This document shows, in pieces, positions 1-8,583 of a DNA stretch of 52,413 nucleotides. The position numbers and the translations under genes were made by a program. Numbering within the stretch: the first letter of the stretch is position 1; every line of letters starts with the position of its first letter. Location: positions 1-52,413 of the forward strand of contig JAICHV010000025.1 in assembly GCA_025924715.1 (NCBI GenBank). The letters run 5' to 3'. This DNA is from Alphaproteobacteria bacterium (GTDB lineage: Bacteria; Pseudomonadota; Alphaproteobacteria; Micropepsales; Micropepsaceae). The notes under the pieces are model-generated. The model was given only the letters and a program-made list of their open reading frames with translations. It was not told where the DNA came from and ran no database searches.

Positions 1-1424
1 CGGCGATTGATGCCGTACATCTGATCGACCAGGGCTTCGATGCGGTTGTTGTTGAGCTTGAGCGACTTGACCAGATCCATGGTCTCGTTGCGCAGTTTCT
101 TGAAGCGGCGTTCCTGGCCGGTGGAAAGCTCGTCGCTGGCCAGCGCCGCTTCGACGCTAGCGTCCTGCAGCTTGCCCAGCTTCTTGTAGAGGCCGGCGAT
201 ATTGTCCAGCGCTTCCAGCACCTGGGGCTTGAGCGCGGCTTCCATGGCCGAGAGCGGCAGATTGCCTTCGTCGTCGAAATCATCGCCGTCCGAGGCGGCA
301 TCGGCGGCCGCGGCGGCTTCGGCCGGATCCTGCTCCTCACCTTCCACCTTGGCTTTTGGCGGCGGGGGCGGCGGCGGAGGGGGAGCGGGTTTCTGGAATT
401 GCGGCGGCTTGAATTCCGCCATCTTCACTTCGCCATTGGCGGCGCCGTTCAGGGCGGAATTGTCCAGCGGCTTGCCGTCGGGGCCCACCGGCGGAGGCAC
501 ATTGGCGGGCTGGCCATCGGGGCCGGCGCCATACATCGCTTCCAGATCGATGATGTCGCGTAGGAGAACCTTGCCTTCGTTGAGCTCGTCGCGCCAGACG
601 GTGAGCGCCTCGAAGGTCAGGGGGCTTTCGCACAAGGCGCCGATCATCAATTCGCGCCCCGCCTCGATGCGCTTGGCGATGGCGATTTCGCCTTCGCGCG
701 ATAAGAGCTCGACGCTGCCCATCTCGCGCAGATACATGCGCACCGGATCATCGGTGCGGTCATATTGCTCGCCGGATTTGGGCGTCGTGGCGAGGGCCTT
801 GCCTTCCATGGCGGCGGGAAGGTTTTCCCCCTCGCCTTCCTCGGCCTCTTCGCTCTCGATGACATTGATGCCCATCTCGTTGAGCATCGCCATGGTGTCT
901 TCGATCTGCTCGGACGAGGTCTTGTCGGAGGGCAGGACCTTGTTGAGCTCGTCATAGGTGACATAGCCGCGCTGCTTGGCGCGGGCGATCATCTTGCGGA
1001 CGCCCACATCCGACATATCCAGCAGAGGCGAATCCGGATCGCCCGGGGTTTCGTTCTCGCCCGGCTTCTTGGGCGGCACCTTGCCGCTCTTCACCGGCAT
1101 GACGGGGAGGGGGGCTTTTTTGGCGGCCTCGGCAGAGACCTTGGCGGCGGCGGCTTTGATCTTGGCTTTGGTATCCTGGCCCTTCAGCAGGGGTTCGGGC
1201 TTTTTGACCTTCTTATCGAGTTCGAGTTTGCCCTTGGGAGCGGGCTTCACCGCCGCTTTGACGGCGGCCTTGGCAGCAGGCTTCACCGGCTTGGCAGGGG
1301 CCTTGGCCGATTTCTTGACGGCCGCGCTTTTGGCATGGGCCGGCTTGGCGGCCGCCTTGGCCGGCTTTTTGGCCGGCGGCTTGCCCTTATGGGCGGGTTT
1401 CTTGTGTGAAGCAGGCTTGGTCAC
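1..1424 (-). CDS. rpoD: RNA polymerase primary sigma factor RpoD (sigma-70), N-terminal part
   Basis: Housekeeping sigma factor that directs RNA polymerase to promoters. Only the first 474 codons are inside the window; the gene runs off the left edge. GTG start at 1424, preceded by AGGAT and with an in-frame stop (TAG) just upstream, so this is the first possible start. Residues 1 to about 95 are a Lys/Ala/Pro-rich basic tail. They are followed by sigma region 1.1-like sequence (AKQRGYVTYDELNKVLP), region 1.2 (DPVRMYLREMG, then LLSREGEIAIAKRIE), and the long non-conserved region with a run of nine prolines around residues 348-356 and an acidic stretch. Regions 2 to 4, which bind the -10 and -35 boxes, lie outside the window. 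It is downstream of dnaG on the same strand, the usual order for this pair. Confidence 0.95.
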   Translation of the reverse strand, partial: MTKPASHKKPAHKGKPPAKKPAKAAAKPAHAKSAAVKKSAKAPAKPVKPAAKAAVKAAVKPAPKGKLELDKKVKKPEPLLKGQDTKAKIKAAAAKVSAEAAKKAPLPVMPVKSGKVPPKKPGENETPGDPDSPLLDMSDVGVRKMIARAKQRGYVTYDELNKVLPSDKTSSEQIEDTMAMLNEMGINVIESEEAEEGEGENLPAAMEGKALATTPKSGEQYDRTDDPVRMYLREMGSVELLSREGEIAIAKRIEAGRELMIGALCESPLTFEALTVWRDELNEGKVLLRDIIDLEAMYGAGPDGQPANVPPPVGPDGKPLDNSALNGAANGEVKMAEFKPPQFQKPAPPPPPPPPPKAKVEGEEQDPAEAAAAADAASDGDDFDDEGNLPLSAMEAALKPQVLEALDNIAGLYKKLGKLQDASVEAALASDELSTGQERRFKKLRNETMDLVKSLKLNNNRIEALVDQMYGINR

Positions 1425-1460
1425 AGGTCTATCCTAAAGAGCCCCGATAGTAGGGAGAGA

Positions 1461-1482
1461 GAATCCGCTTTTGCGGCTATTC
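1461..1482 (-). other. Hairpin at the dnaG stop codon, between dnaG and rpoD
   Basis: Inverted repeat GAATCCGC / GCGG(CT)ATTC around a four-base loop: an 8-bp stem with a 2-nt bulge. It contains the dnaG stop codon. There is no T-tract, so it is unlikely to be a full terminator. It may be an RNA processing or partial-termination site that lets rpoD be expressed differently from dnaG. Confidence 0.4.
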
Positions 1483-3345
1483 GCCGGGAGGCGCCAGGAA
1501 CCGGCTGGCCGCGGCCCAGGCTTCTTCGCTGCCTTCGCTGGCAAACCGCTCCAGGGCGCGGGCACGCTCGGGTTCCCATTCCGCCAATTTGCGCAAGTCC
1601 AAGGCAGCGCGGAGGAAACGGGCTTCAGTGTCATGCTCCGACAAGGGGTCCGGCTCGGCCGGGGTCTCGTCCGGCAGGGCCAGACGCGCGATCAGATCGG
1701 CCATTCCCAGACGTCTGAAATGGTTCAAAACCGGCGATTTTTCAAGGCTGGAGCCGGAGGCGGCGAGGTTTAAAAGCTCGTGACGCAGCCTGTCAAGCGA
1801 CGGGTCGGTGATGGGGAGCTGGGCCAACATCTCGCCATGGCGGGCGGCGAGGCCGGGATCCTGCAGCAACAGGGCCGCCAGTTCACTTTCCTTAACCTTG
1901 AGGGCCCCCGCCTGCCCTGCCCGGGCCAGCAGCGAGGCCTTGACCGCGGGCGACACCGCCTCGGGGGTGCCCGCCTGGGGGCGGGGCTTTTCGAAGCCGC
2001 CGCGACCCCTGAAAGAACGGGCGGGCGTAAAAGCGGGGCGCGGGGCCGCCGGGGCGCGCCGCTTGAAGCTTTCGAACACTTTCTGATCGAAATCGCGGCG
2101 ATAGTAATCGGCGATCTTGGCGTCGGTGATCTGGGCCACGATTTCGCGCAAGACATGCTCCAGCCCGGCGCGGCGCTCGGGCGTGGAAAGATCTTTCCCT
2201 TCGGTCTCGGTGCGCCAGAGCACTTCCGACAAAGGCAGCGCGCCATCGATCAGCTTGGCCATCGCCAGGGCGCCGGAGCGGGCGATCAGCGAATCCGGAT
2301 CTTCCCCGGCCGGCAAAAAGGCAAAGCGCAGCGAATAGCCCGGCTTCAGGGCCGGCAGCGCCAGATGAGCGGCGCGATGGGCCGCTTTCAATCCGGCGGC
2401 GTCGCCGTCAAAGGCCAGCACGGGTTCCGCCGCCATGCGCCACAGCATTTGCAGTTGGTCCGAGGTCAGCGCCGTGCCCAGCGGCGCCACCGCATGACCA
2501 AAGCCGGCGCGCACCAGCGCGATCACATCCATATAGCCTTCCGCGACAAGGATGGTATTGGCCTTGATCGCGGCGGCCCGGGCACTGGCGAAATTGTAAA
2601 GATTGAACCCTTTGGAAAACAGCACCGTCTCGCCGGTGTTGATATATTTGGGCTTGGCATCGGGCTGCAACCCGCGCCCGCCGAACGCAATTGGGCGCCC
2701 GCGGCCATCGGTGATGGTGAACATCAAGCGGTCGAAAAAGAAATCGCGCATCGGCCGCTCTTTTCCCGCCTCGTGGGTGGCTTCGGCGGGGCGCGCCAGG
2801 CCGGCGGCGATCATGTCGTCCTGGGTGACATTCTGGCTTTTGAGATGTTCGACCAAGGCCTGGCCATTGGCGGGTGCATAGCCAAGGCGAAATTGCTTGG
2901 CCGCGGCGCCGTCGAGCCCGCGCGATTTGAGATAGTCACGCGCCATGCGGCCGGCATCGGCGAACAATTGCGATTCATAAAACCGCGCCGCCAATTCGAC
3001 GATGTCATAAAGCGATTTCTTTTTCTGCTCGCGCGCTTCGTCGTCGGGCGACCATTTGGGCAATTCGACGCCCACTTCGCCGGCGAGTTTTTCCACGCTT
3101 TCGGGAAAGGACAGGCCTTCGGTTTCCATCAGCCATTTGAAGGCATCGCCGCCGGCGCCGCAGCCGAAACATTTATAGGCGCGCCGTTCGTTTTCGACCT
3201 TGAAGCTGGGCGATTTTTCGCTGTGGAAAGGACAGCAGCCCCACATGGTGCGGCCCTTGCGGACCAGCTTGACGCGCCGCCCCACCAGCGCGACCAGATC
3301 GGTCCGCCGCCGGATCTCCTCCAGCAATCCCTCGCCATAGCGCAT
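1477..3345 (-). CDS. dnaG: DNA primase DnaG
   Basis: Makes the RNA primers for replication and acts with DnaB helicase at the fork. 622 residues, a normal length. N-terminal CHC2 zinc finger: Cys38, His41, Cys59 and Cys62 (CPFHSEKSPSF and YKCFGCGAGGD). The central catalytic core carries the TOPRIM signature ILVAEGYMDVIAL and the acidic motif LAFDGDAAGLKA. The C-terminal third is the less conserved helicase-interaction domain. The start MRYGEGLLEEIRRRTD matches the usual primase N-terminus, although no strong ribosome binding site precedes it. It lies 52 bp upstream of rpoD on the same strand and downstream of yqeY, so the three may be co-transcribed. Confidence 0.97.
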   Translation of the reverse strand: MRYGEGLLEEIRRRTDLVALVGRRVKLVRKGRTMWGCCPFHSEKSPSFKVENERRAYKCFGCGAGGDAFKWLMETEGLSFPESVEKLAGEVGVELPKWSPDDEAREQKKKSLYDIVELAARFYESQLFADAGRMARDYLKSRGLDGAAAKQFRLGYAPANGQALVEHLKSQNVTQDDMIAAGLARPAEATHEAGKERPMRDFFFDRLMFTITDGRGRPIAFGGRGLQPDAKPKYINTGETVLFSKGFNLYNFASARAAAIKANTILVAEGYMDVIALVRAGFGHAVAPLGTALTSDQLQMLWRMAAEPVLAFDGDAAGLKAAHRAAHLALPALKPGYSLRFAFLPAGEDPDSLIARSGALAMAKLIDGALPLSEVLWRTETEGKDLSTPERRAGLEHVLREIVAQITDAKIADYYRRDFDQKVFESFKRRAPAAPRPAFTPARSFRGRGGFEKPRPQAGTPEAVSPAVKASLLARAGQAGALKVKESELAALLLQDPGLAARHGEMLAQLPITDPSLDRLRHELLNLAASGSSLEKSPVLNHFRRLGMADLIARLALPDETPAEPDPLSEHDTEARFLRAALDLRKLAEWEPERARALERFASEGSEEAWAAASRFLAPPGE

Positions 3346-3422
3346 GAGGACAATCTAGGCGTTCCGGCCGCAAATTGCGCCCAAACCGGCCCGGATTCCT
3401 GTGAATCAGGCAGAATTTTCGC

Positions 3423-3890
3423 CTATTTCGGCGCGGACAGGGTCTCTTTGACGATGGCCGAGGCCCGGGCGAAATCCATCTGGCCGGCATAACGCTCTTT
3501 CATCGCCGCCATGACCTTGCCCATGTCCTTGATCGAGGTGGCGCCGAGTTCCGCGATCACCCCCTGGGCCGCCGCCTTCACCCCGGCCTCGTCCATCTGG
3601 GCCGGCATGAAGGCGCGGATGATGGCGATCTCCTCGCGCTCGCCTGCGGCCAGTTCGGGGCGGTTGCCGGCGTCGAAGGCGATGGCGGATTCTTCGCGCT
3701 GTTTGATCATCTTGGCCATGAGGCCCAGGATTTCGTCGTCGCCCAAAAGCTCGCGGCTGTCTTCGGTGCGGGCGGCGATGTCGCGGTCCTTGAGCGCGGC
3801 CAGCACCAGGCGAACGGTGGCCAGGCGCTTGGCATCCTTGGCCTTCATCGCCTCTTTCATGGAATCGTTCAGTTGCTGACGCAGGGACAT
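3423..3890 (-). CDS. GatB/YqeY domain-containing protein
   Basis: 155-residue protein of the YqeY family, which resembles the tRNA-binding tail domain of the GatB subunit of the amidotransferase; its exact role is not settled. Sequence features are the helical N-terminus MSLRQQLNDSMKEAMKAKD, the conserved RLVLAALKDRDI, and a C-terminal tail domain (GVIAELGATSIKDMGKVMAA). I use the ATG at 3890, which has GGTGAG six bases upstream, and not the in-frame GTG three codons earlier. It sits just upstream of dnaG on the same strand, a common arrangement in alphaproteobacteria, and is divergent from carA. Confidence 0.9.
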   Translation of the reverse strand: MSLRQQLNDSMKEAMKAKDAKRLATVRLVLAALKDRDIAARTEDSRELLGDDEILGLMAKMIKQREESAIAFDAGNRPELAAGEREEIAIIRAFMPAQMDEAGVKAAAQGVIAELGATSIKDMGKVMAAMKERYAGQMDFARASAIVKETLSAPK

Positions 3891-3985
3891 GAGTCTCACC
3901 GGGTTTTAGGGCCGCGAACCTAGACGAAAACCAGGCCCCTCTGCAACGCATTGAAAACACACAGCAAGTTTGTGCGCGATAGGTG

Positions 3986-4014
3986 TTGACCCCCAACACC
4001 GACCTCCCTATTTT
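3986..4014 (+). promoter_or_regulatory. Probable sigma-70 promoter of carA
   Basis: TTGACC, a 17-base spacer, then TATTTT, ending 24 bases before the carA ATG. This is a close match to the housekeeping consensus at ideal spacing. It is predicted from sequence only. Confidence 0.6.
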
Positions 4015-4038
4015 CGCGCAAATCCAAGGACAATTGCG

Positions 4039-5193
4039 ATGAGCGGAACCCAGACGGCTTTGTCACGCGGCGGCGTGATGCTGGCCGATGGCAGTTTCTT
4101 CGAAGGCATCGGTTTCGGCGCTCCCGGCACGGCCGTAGGCGAAGTCTGCTTCAACACCGCGATGACCGGCTATCAGGAGATTCTCTCCGATCCGTCCTAT
4201 GCCGGGCAGATCGTCGCCTTCACCTTTCCCCATATCGGCGTGGTCGGCACCAATGAGGAAGATATCGAGACCGTCACGCCGGCGGTGCGGGGGTTGATCG
4301 TGCGCGCGGACGCGGAGCATCCGTCGAATTACCGCAGCCTGGCGGCGCTGGATCGCTGGCTGAAGCGGCACAACATCCCCGCCGTGGCCGGCATCGACAC
4401 CCGCGCCCTGACCAGCCTGATCCGCGAAAAAGGCATGCCCCATGGGGTGATCGCCAATGCCGGCAGCGGAACGCTGGACAAAGCCGCGCTGCTGCAACAG
4501 GCCAAGGCTTTTCCCGGCCTGGTTGGGCTGGACCTGGCCAAGGATGTGTCCTCGCGCCAGATGTATCGCTGGGCCGAAACGCCCTGGGCCTGGAATGAGG
4601 GCTACGGCAAAGAAGCAAAACCCGATTGGCGGGTGACGGTGCTGGACTATGGCGTCAAGCGCAACATCCTGCGCTTGCTGGCGGGACTGGGCGCCGACAT
4701 CACGGTGCTGCCGGCCAATTCCACCCTCGACGATGTCTTGCGCAGCCAGCCGCATGGCGTGCTGTTGTCCAACGGCCCCGGCGATCCGGCGGCAACGGGC
4801 GAATACGCCATTCCCACCATCAAGGGCGCGGTCGACAAAGGCCTGCCGGTGTTCGGCATCTGCCTGGGCCATCAAATGCTGGGCCTGGCGCTGGGCGGCA
4901 AAACCAAAAAAATGGCCCAGGGCCATCATGGCGCCAACCATCCGGTGAAGGATTTGGAAACCGGCAAGGTCGAGATCGTCTCGATGAATCACGGCTTCAC
5001 AGTGGACCGGGAATCCCTGCCCGCGGGCGTGATCGAAACCCATGTCTCGCTATTCGACGGCACCAATTGCGGCATCCGTCTGGGCGGCGCGGATGTGTTC
5101 AGCGTGCAATATCATCCCGAAGCCTCGCCCGGTCCGATGGATTCGCACTATCTGTTCGATCGCTTCGCGGCGGCGGCGCGGAAGCGGACGTGA
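4039..5193 (+). CDS. carA: Carbamoyl-phosphate synthase small (glutaminase) subunit
   Basis: Hydrolyses glutamine and channels ammonia to the large subunit CarB, making carbamoyl phosphate for pyrimidine and arginine synthesis. 384 residues. The N-terminal CarA domain (GEVCFNTAMTGYQEILSDPS, FTFPHIGVVGTNEED) is followed by a class I glutamine amidotransferase domain with the nucleophile elbow GICLGHQMLGLALGG and the His-Glu pair in QYHPEASPGP. The ATG at 4039 is preceded by AAGGA at 8-base spacing; the reading frame is open further upstream, but homology begins at MSGTQTALSRGG. CarB is not in the window. The upstream promoter looks independent of the divergent yqeY-dnaG-rpoD genes. Confidence 0.96.
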   Translation: MSGTQTALSRGGVMLADGSFFEGIGFGAPGTAVGEVCFNTAMTGYQEILSDPSYAGQIVAFTFPHIGVVGTNEEDIETVTPAVRGLIVRADAEHPSNYRSLAALDRWLKRHNIPAVAGIDTRALTSLIREKGMPHGVIANAGSGTLDKAALLQQAKAFPGLVGLDLAKDVSSRQMYRWAETPWAWNEGYGKEAKPDWRVTVLDYGVKRNILRLLAGLGADITVLPANSTLDDVLRSQPHGVLLSNGPGDPAATGEYAIPTIKGAVDKGLPVFGICLGHQMLGLALGGKTKKMAQGHHGANHPVKDLETGKVEIVSMNHGFTVDRESLPAGVIETHVSLFDGTNCGIRLGGADVFSVQYHPEASPGPMDSHYLFDRFAAAARKRT

Positions 5194-5263
5194 CTCCGAT
5201 AAAATTTGCCTGGCGGATGCGACCCGCAAGCTGGCGGATGCGGACGACAATTTCGTCACCTTG

Positions 5264-5512
5264 ATGACCGGCAAGAACGGACGGCTGCTGCTGTTCGCTC
5301 CGGAAGGGGAAGACCGCCAGGCGCCGCACACCCAGAATGAGTTGTACATCGTCTTGTCGGGCAGCGGTGTCTTTAGGCGCGGCGAGGAAACGACCCCGTT
5401 CGTCGCCGGCGATGCCTTGTTCGCGCCGGCTCAGATGCCGCACCGCTTCGAAGATTTCAGCGAGGATTTTCAGACCTGGGTGGTTTTCTACGGCCCGCGC
5501 GTGGAAGCCTGA
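5264..5512 (+). CDS. Small cupin-domain protein, start uncertain
   Basis: Single-domain cupin of unknown substrate. The two cupin motifs are visible: motif 1 in PHTQNELYIVLSGSG (His and Glu as likely metal ligands) and motif 2 in GDALFAPAQMPHRFEDFSED. The body is convincing, but the start is not. The coding-like frame begins right after the carA stop (DSDKICLADATRKLADADD), yet this stretch has no ATG, GTG or TTG. The first ordinary starts are TTG 5261 and ATG 5264, giving 82 residues. A start at CTG 5210, or translation coupled to carA, is also possible. It is probably co-transcribed with carA. Confidence 0.65.
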   Translation: MTGKNGRLLLFAPEGEDRQAPHTQNELYIVLSGSGVFRRGEETTPFVAGDALFAPAQMPHRFEDFSEDFQTWVVFYGPRVEA

Positions 5513-5608
5513 CCCATTTCGACCCCTTTTAGGGGACGCAGGCCCAACCCTGTAATCGATCGTGCAGCGAGACGGCGCGAGGGATTTTGTGACGCCGGCA
5601 ATACCAGC

Positions 5609-5638
5609 CTTCCCCCTCCCACCAGGGGAGGGGGGAAG
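5609..5638. terminator. CT/AG-rich hairpin between convergent genes
   Basis: CTTCCCCCTCCC, loop ACCA, then GGGGAGGGGGGAAG: a nearly perfect stem of about 12 bp. It sits between the convergent cupin and fabI genes, with no U-tract on either strand. It is probably a transcription barrier or 3' end stabiliser. The rest of 5513-5721 shows nothing else I can identify. Confidence 0.45.
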
Positions 5639-5721
5639 TTGGCGATTTATCGCGTCAATTCAATCGCGTCGAAATCGGCGCGGGCCGCCATCATCAGGGC
5701 AGCGGCGACAGGTAAATCGCT

Positions 5722-6567
5722 TTACGCGGCACCATTATCGTCGCTGCCATTTTCCGCCGTCCAGCTCTTCAGATCCGCGGTGGGCGGCATGCCGACGATG
5801 TTGAAACCGGCATCGACGAAATGCACTTCCCCGGTCACCCCGCCCGACAGCTCGCTCAGCAAATAAAGCGCCGCACCGCCGACATGCTCCAGGTCAACCG
5901 AGCGCTTGAGCGGCGAATGGCTCTTGTTCCACTTGAACACCAAGCGCGCATCGCCGACCGCGCTGCCCGCCAAGGTGCGCATCGGTCCGGCGGAGATCGC
6001 ATTGACGCGAATGCGTTCGCGGCCCAGATCGGCGGCGAGATAGCGGACACTGGCTTCCAGCGCGGCCTTGGCCACGCCCATCACGTTATAGTTGGGCATC
6101 ACCCGCTGGGCGCCCAGATAGGTCAGGGTCACCATGGCGCCGCCATTGTTCATCAGGGCGGCCGCGCGGCGCGCCACTGCGGTGAAGGAATAGCAGGAGA
6201 TATCCAGACTTTTCAGGAAATTGGCGCGGGTGGTGTCGACATAGCGGCCCTTCAATTCCTTGGCATCGGAAAAGGCCAGGGAATGAACCAGGAAATCCAG
6301 CCCGCCCCATTGCGATTTGAGTTCGGCGAAGACGGCGTCGAGCTGGTCGTCATTTTCGACATCGGCGGGAAGCACGATGCGGCTGTCCACGCTTTGCGCC
6401 AGCGGCTTGACGCGTTTTCCTTGCGCGTCGCCCTGATAGGTGAAGGCGAGTTCGGCGCCTTGGCGGTTCAGCATCTGAGCGATGCCCCAGGCGATGGAAT
6501 GATCATTGGCCACGCCCATGATCAAGCCGCGTTTGCCCGCCAGCAGTCCCGATTTGGCTTCAGCCAT
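5722..6567 (-). CDS. fabI: Enoyl-ACP reductase (NADH), FabI type
   Basis: Catalyses the last reduction of each fatty-acid elongation cycle (enoyl-ACP to acyl-ACP). 281 residues with a Rossmann fold of the divergent SDR type: the nucleotide-binding segment GLIMGVANDHSIAWGIA and the FabI catalytic pair Tyr160 and Lys167 (YNVMGVAK), six residues apart. I chose the ATG at 6567 because it has GAGG five bases upstream and matches the family start. An in-frame ATG at 6597 would add ten residues but has no ribosome binding site. It is the last gene of the fabA-fabB-fabI operon, all on the minus strand with short gaps. Confidence 0.95.
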   Translation of the reverse strand: MAEAKSGLLAGKRGLIMGVANDHSIAWGIAQMLNRQGAELAFTYQGDAQGKRVKPLAQSVDSRIVLPADVENDDQLDAVFAELKSQWGGLDFLVHSLAFSDAKELKGRYVDTTRANFLKSLDISCYSFTAVARRAAALMNNGGAMVTLTYLGAQRVMPNYNVMGVAKAALEASVRYLAADLGRERIRVNAISAGPMRTLAGSAVGDARLVFKWNKSHSPLKRSVDLEHVGGAALYLLSELSGGVTGEVHFVDAGFNIVGMPPTADLKSWTAENGSDDNGAA

Positions 6568-6606
6568 GACGACCTCGATGGGCGTTTTCTGTTCCATGAT
6601 CAGACG

Positions 6607-7827
6607 TCACTTTTCCAGGCGCTGGAACACCAGCGAGGCATTGGTGCCCCCAAAGCCGAAGGAGTTGGAGAGGGCGGTTTGAATTTTGGCATTGTCGATG
6701 CGGGCGCGCACGATATTGGCGTCGGCCACGGCAGGATCGATCTCTTCAATATTGGCGCTTTCGCAGATGAACCCGGATTGCATCATCAGCAAAGTGTAGA
6801 TCGCCTCGTGCACGCCCGCGGCGCCCTGGCTGTGGCCGGTCAGCGATTTGGTGGCGCTGATTGGGGGCATCTTATCGCCGAAGACGGTGCGGATGGCGTT
6901 GATTTCAGGAATATCGCCCACCGGCGTCGAGGTGGCGTGCGGATTGATATAGTCGATCGGCGCTTTCACATTCTGGATCGCCATCTGCATGCAGCGCACC
7001 GCGCCTTCGCCCGAGGGCGCCACCATGTCGGCGCCGTCGGCAGTCGCGCCGTAACCGGCCAGCTCGGCATAGATCTTGGCGCCGCGCGCCTTGGCATGTT
7101 CCAGCTCTTCCAGGATCAGAATGCCGCCGCCACCCGAGATGACGAAGCCGTCGCGGTTCTTGTCATAGGCGCGTGAGGCTTTTTGCGGCGTGGCGTTGAA
7201 CTTGGACGACATGGCGCCCATGGCGTCGAACAATTCGCTAAGCGTCCAGTCCAGCTCTTCGCCGCCGCCGGCGAACATGATGTCCTGCTTGCCCCATTGG
7301 ATCATCTCGAACGCATTGCCGATGCAATTGGCCGAGGTCGAACAGGCCGAGGAGATCGAATAATTGACGCCCTTGGTCTTGAACCAGGTCGACAGATTGG
7401 CGCTGCAGGTCGACGACATGGCTTTGGGCACGGCGAAGGGACCGACGCGCTTGGGACTTTTGTTTTCGCGGGTGATGTCGGCGGCCCCCACAATGGCCTT
7501 GGTGGACGGTCCGCCCGAACCCACGATCAAGCCGGTGCGCGGATTGGAGACGTCGTTCTGTTCCAGCCCGGCATCGGCGATCGCCTGGTTCATCGCCACC
7601 CAGCAATAGCCGGCGCCATCGCCCTGGAAGCGCCGCGCCCGGCGATCCACCATCGCGTCCAGATCGAGCTTCAAGCTGCCATGGATTTGAGAGCGGAAGC
7701 CCAGCCGCACATAATCTTCGGCCGTGACGATGCCCGATTTTGCCTGGCGCAGCGACGCCGTCACCTCATCGGCATTGTTGCCGATGGAGGAGACGATACC
7801 GAGGCCGGTGACGACAACGCGACGCAT
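6607..7827 (-). CDS. fabB: 3-oxoacyl-ACP synthase I (FabB)
   Basis: Condensing enzyme that elongates acyl-ACP, including the unsaturated intermediates made by FabA. 406 residues, thiolase fold. The active-site Cys162 lies in [12 protein letters not shown]; the two histidines are in [11 protein letters not shown] and [10 protein letters not shown]; the glycine-rich C-terminal motif is [14 protein letters not shown]. It lies between fabA and fabI on the same strand, and this pairing with fabA supports FabB over FabF. Confidence 0.95.
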   Translation of the reverse strand: MRRVVVTGLGIVSSIGNNADEVTASLRQAKSGIVTAEDYVRLGFRSQIHGSLKLDLDAMVDRRARRFQGDGAGYCWVAMNQAIADAGLEQNDVSNPRTGLIVGSGGPSTKAIVGAADITRENKSPKRVGPFAVPKAMSSTCSANLSTWFKTKGVNYSISSACSTSANCIGNAFEMIQWGKQDIMFAGGGEELDWTLSELFDAMGAMSSKFNATPQKASRAYDKNRDGFVISGGGGILILEELEHAKARGAKIYAELAGYGATADGADMVAPSGEGAVRCMQMAIQNVKAPIDYINPHATSTPVGDIPEINAIRTVFGDKMPPISATKSLTGHSQGAAGVHEAIYTLLMMQSGFICESANIEEIDPAVADANIVRARIDNAKIQTALSNSFGFGGTNASLVFQRLEK

Positions 7828-7879
7828 GGATTTTTTCCAGCTTCACCCTCGGGCAGGGTGCGAAAGATTGAGGGTAAGC

Positions 7880-8434
7880 CTAAGCCGGCGCCGGCGAAGC
7901 CGCCTTTGCCAGGGCCGCCGCCGCTTCGGTGAACAGCCCGACCCGAAGGCCCTTGGCTTCATAGATCACTTTGCCGTCGACCTTCATGATGCCGTCGGCG
8001 ATGCCCAAGACAAGTTTGCGCATGATCACGCGCTTGAGCTTGACGATATAGGTGATCTTCTTGGCATCGGGCAGCACCATGCCGGTGAATTTGACTTCGT
8101 CCACGCCCAGAGCGCGGCCGCGGCCGACCCCGCCCATCCAGCCCAGGAAGAACCCGACCATCTGCCAAAGCGCGTCCAGGCCCAGGCAGCCCGGCATCAC
8201 CGGATCGCCTTCGAAATGGCATTTGAAGAACCAGAGATTGGGATTGACGTCCAATTCGGCGACCACTTCGCCCTTGCCGTCTTCGCCGCCATCCTCGGAG
8301 ATCGAGGTGATGCGGTCGAACATCAGCATCGGCGGCAACGGCAATTGCGCATTGCCGGGGCCGAACAATTCTCCCCGGGCGCAGGCCAAAAGGCCCGCCA
8401 TGTCGAAACTGGATTTCTTCACCGGCTTGTCCAA
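7880..8434 (-). CDS. fabA: 3-hydroxydecanoyl-ACP dehydratase/isomerase FabA
   Basis: Dehydrates 3-hydroxydecanoyl-ACP and isomerises trans-2 to cis-3-decenoyl-ACP, the branch point to unsaturated fatty acids. 184 residues from the proposed TTG start at 8434. Hot-dog fold with the catalytic His73 in [11 protein letters not shown] and Asp87 in [12 protein letters not shown]. The frame is open to 8581, but the family N-terminus (DKPVKKSSF, then [14 protein letters not shown]) starts at this TTG, which has AAGGA seven bases upstream. First gene of fabA-fabB-fabI and divergent from irr, sharing a 149-bp intergenic region that contains the Irr-type operator, so iron-responsive effects on fabA are possible. 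Confidence 0.94.
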   Translation of the reverse strand: MDKPVKKSSFDMAGLLACARGELFGPGNAQLPLPPMLMFDRITSISEDGGEDGKGEVVAELDVNPNLWFFKCHFEGDPVMPGCLGLDALWQMVGFFLGWMGGVGRGRALGVDEVKFTGMVLPDAKKITYIVKLKRVIMRKLVLGIADGIMKVDGKVIYEAKGLRVGLFTEAAAALAKAASPAPA

Positions 8435-8525
8435 GGGCGTGTCCTTCGAAAGGGGCGTTCCAGAGAAGTGCTTACCCCAAACTGGGTTTCGCGGCACCCT
8501 TCGAAACGCGACAAAAAGGCGAATC

Positions 8526-8554
8526 TTGATTAGAAGCGTTCTAACTATTAGAAT
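8526..8554 (+). promoter_or_regulatory. Probable irr promoter
   Basis: TTGATT, a 17-base spacer, then TAGAAT, ending 29 bases before the irr ATG. The spacer and the -10 box are overlapped by TTAGAA/TTCTAA half-sites, the arrangement expected for repression by the gene's own product. Confidence 0.55.
8530..8553. promoter_or_regulatory. Irr/Fur-type operator with three half-sites
   Basis: TTAGAAGCGTTCTAA (8530-8544) is a perfect inverted repeat of two hexamers with a 3-base centre. A third hexamer TTAGAA follows at 8548-8553, so 8539-8553 is also an inverted repeat. The half-sites match the motif described for alphaproteobacterial Irr (the iron control element). The site lies inside the irr promoter and upstream of the divergent fabA operon. 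Confidence 0.7.
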
Positions 8555-8583
8555 AGTGTCGTTTGTACGCTTGAACCCCAATC

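Noticed and set aside
1780..3492. Long plus-strand frame opposite dnaG, and a similar one at 5821-7176 opposite fabI/fabB
   Set aside because: Both are exact antisense of strongly conserved genes, with no start signals or domains of their own.
8448..8461. The 14-base sequence GAAAGGGGCGTTCC also occurs, inverted, at 26144-26157
   Set aside because: In a 52-kb window several chance 14-mer pairs are expected. At 26144 it is part of a hairpin, but at 8448 it is not, so I do not call it a shared regulatory site.
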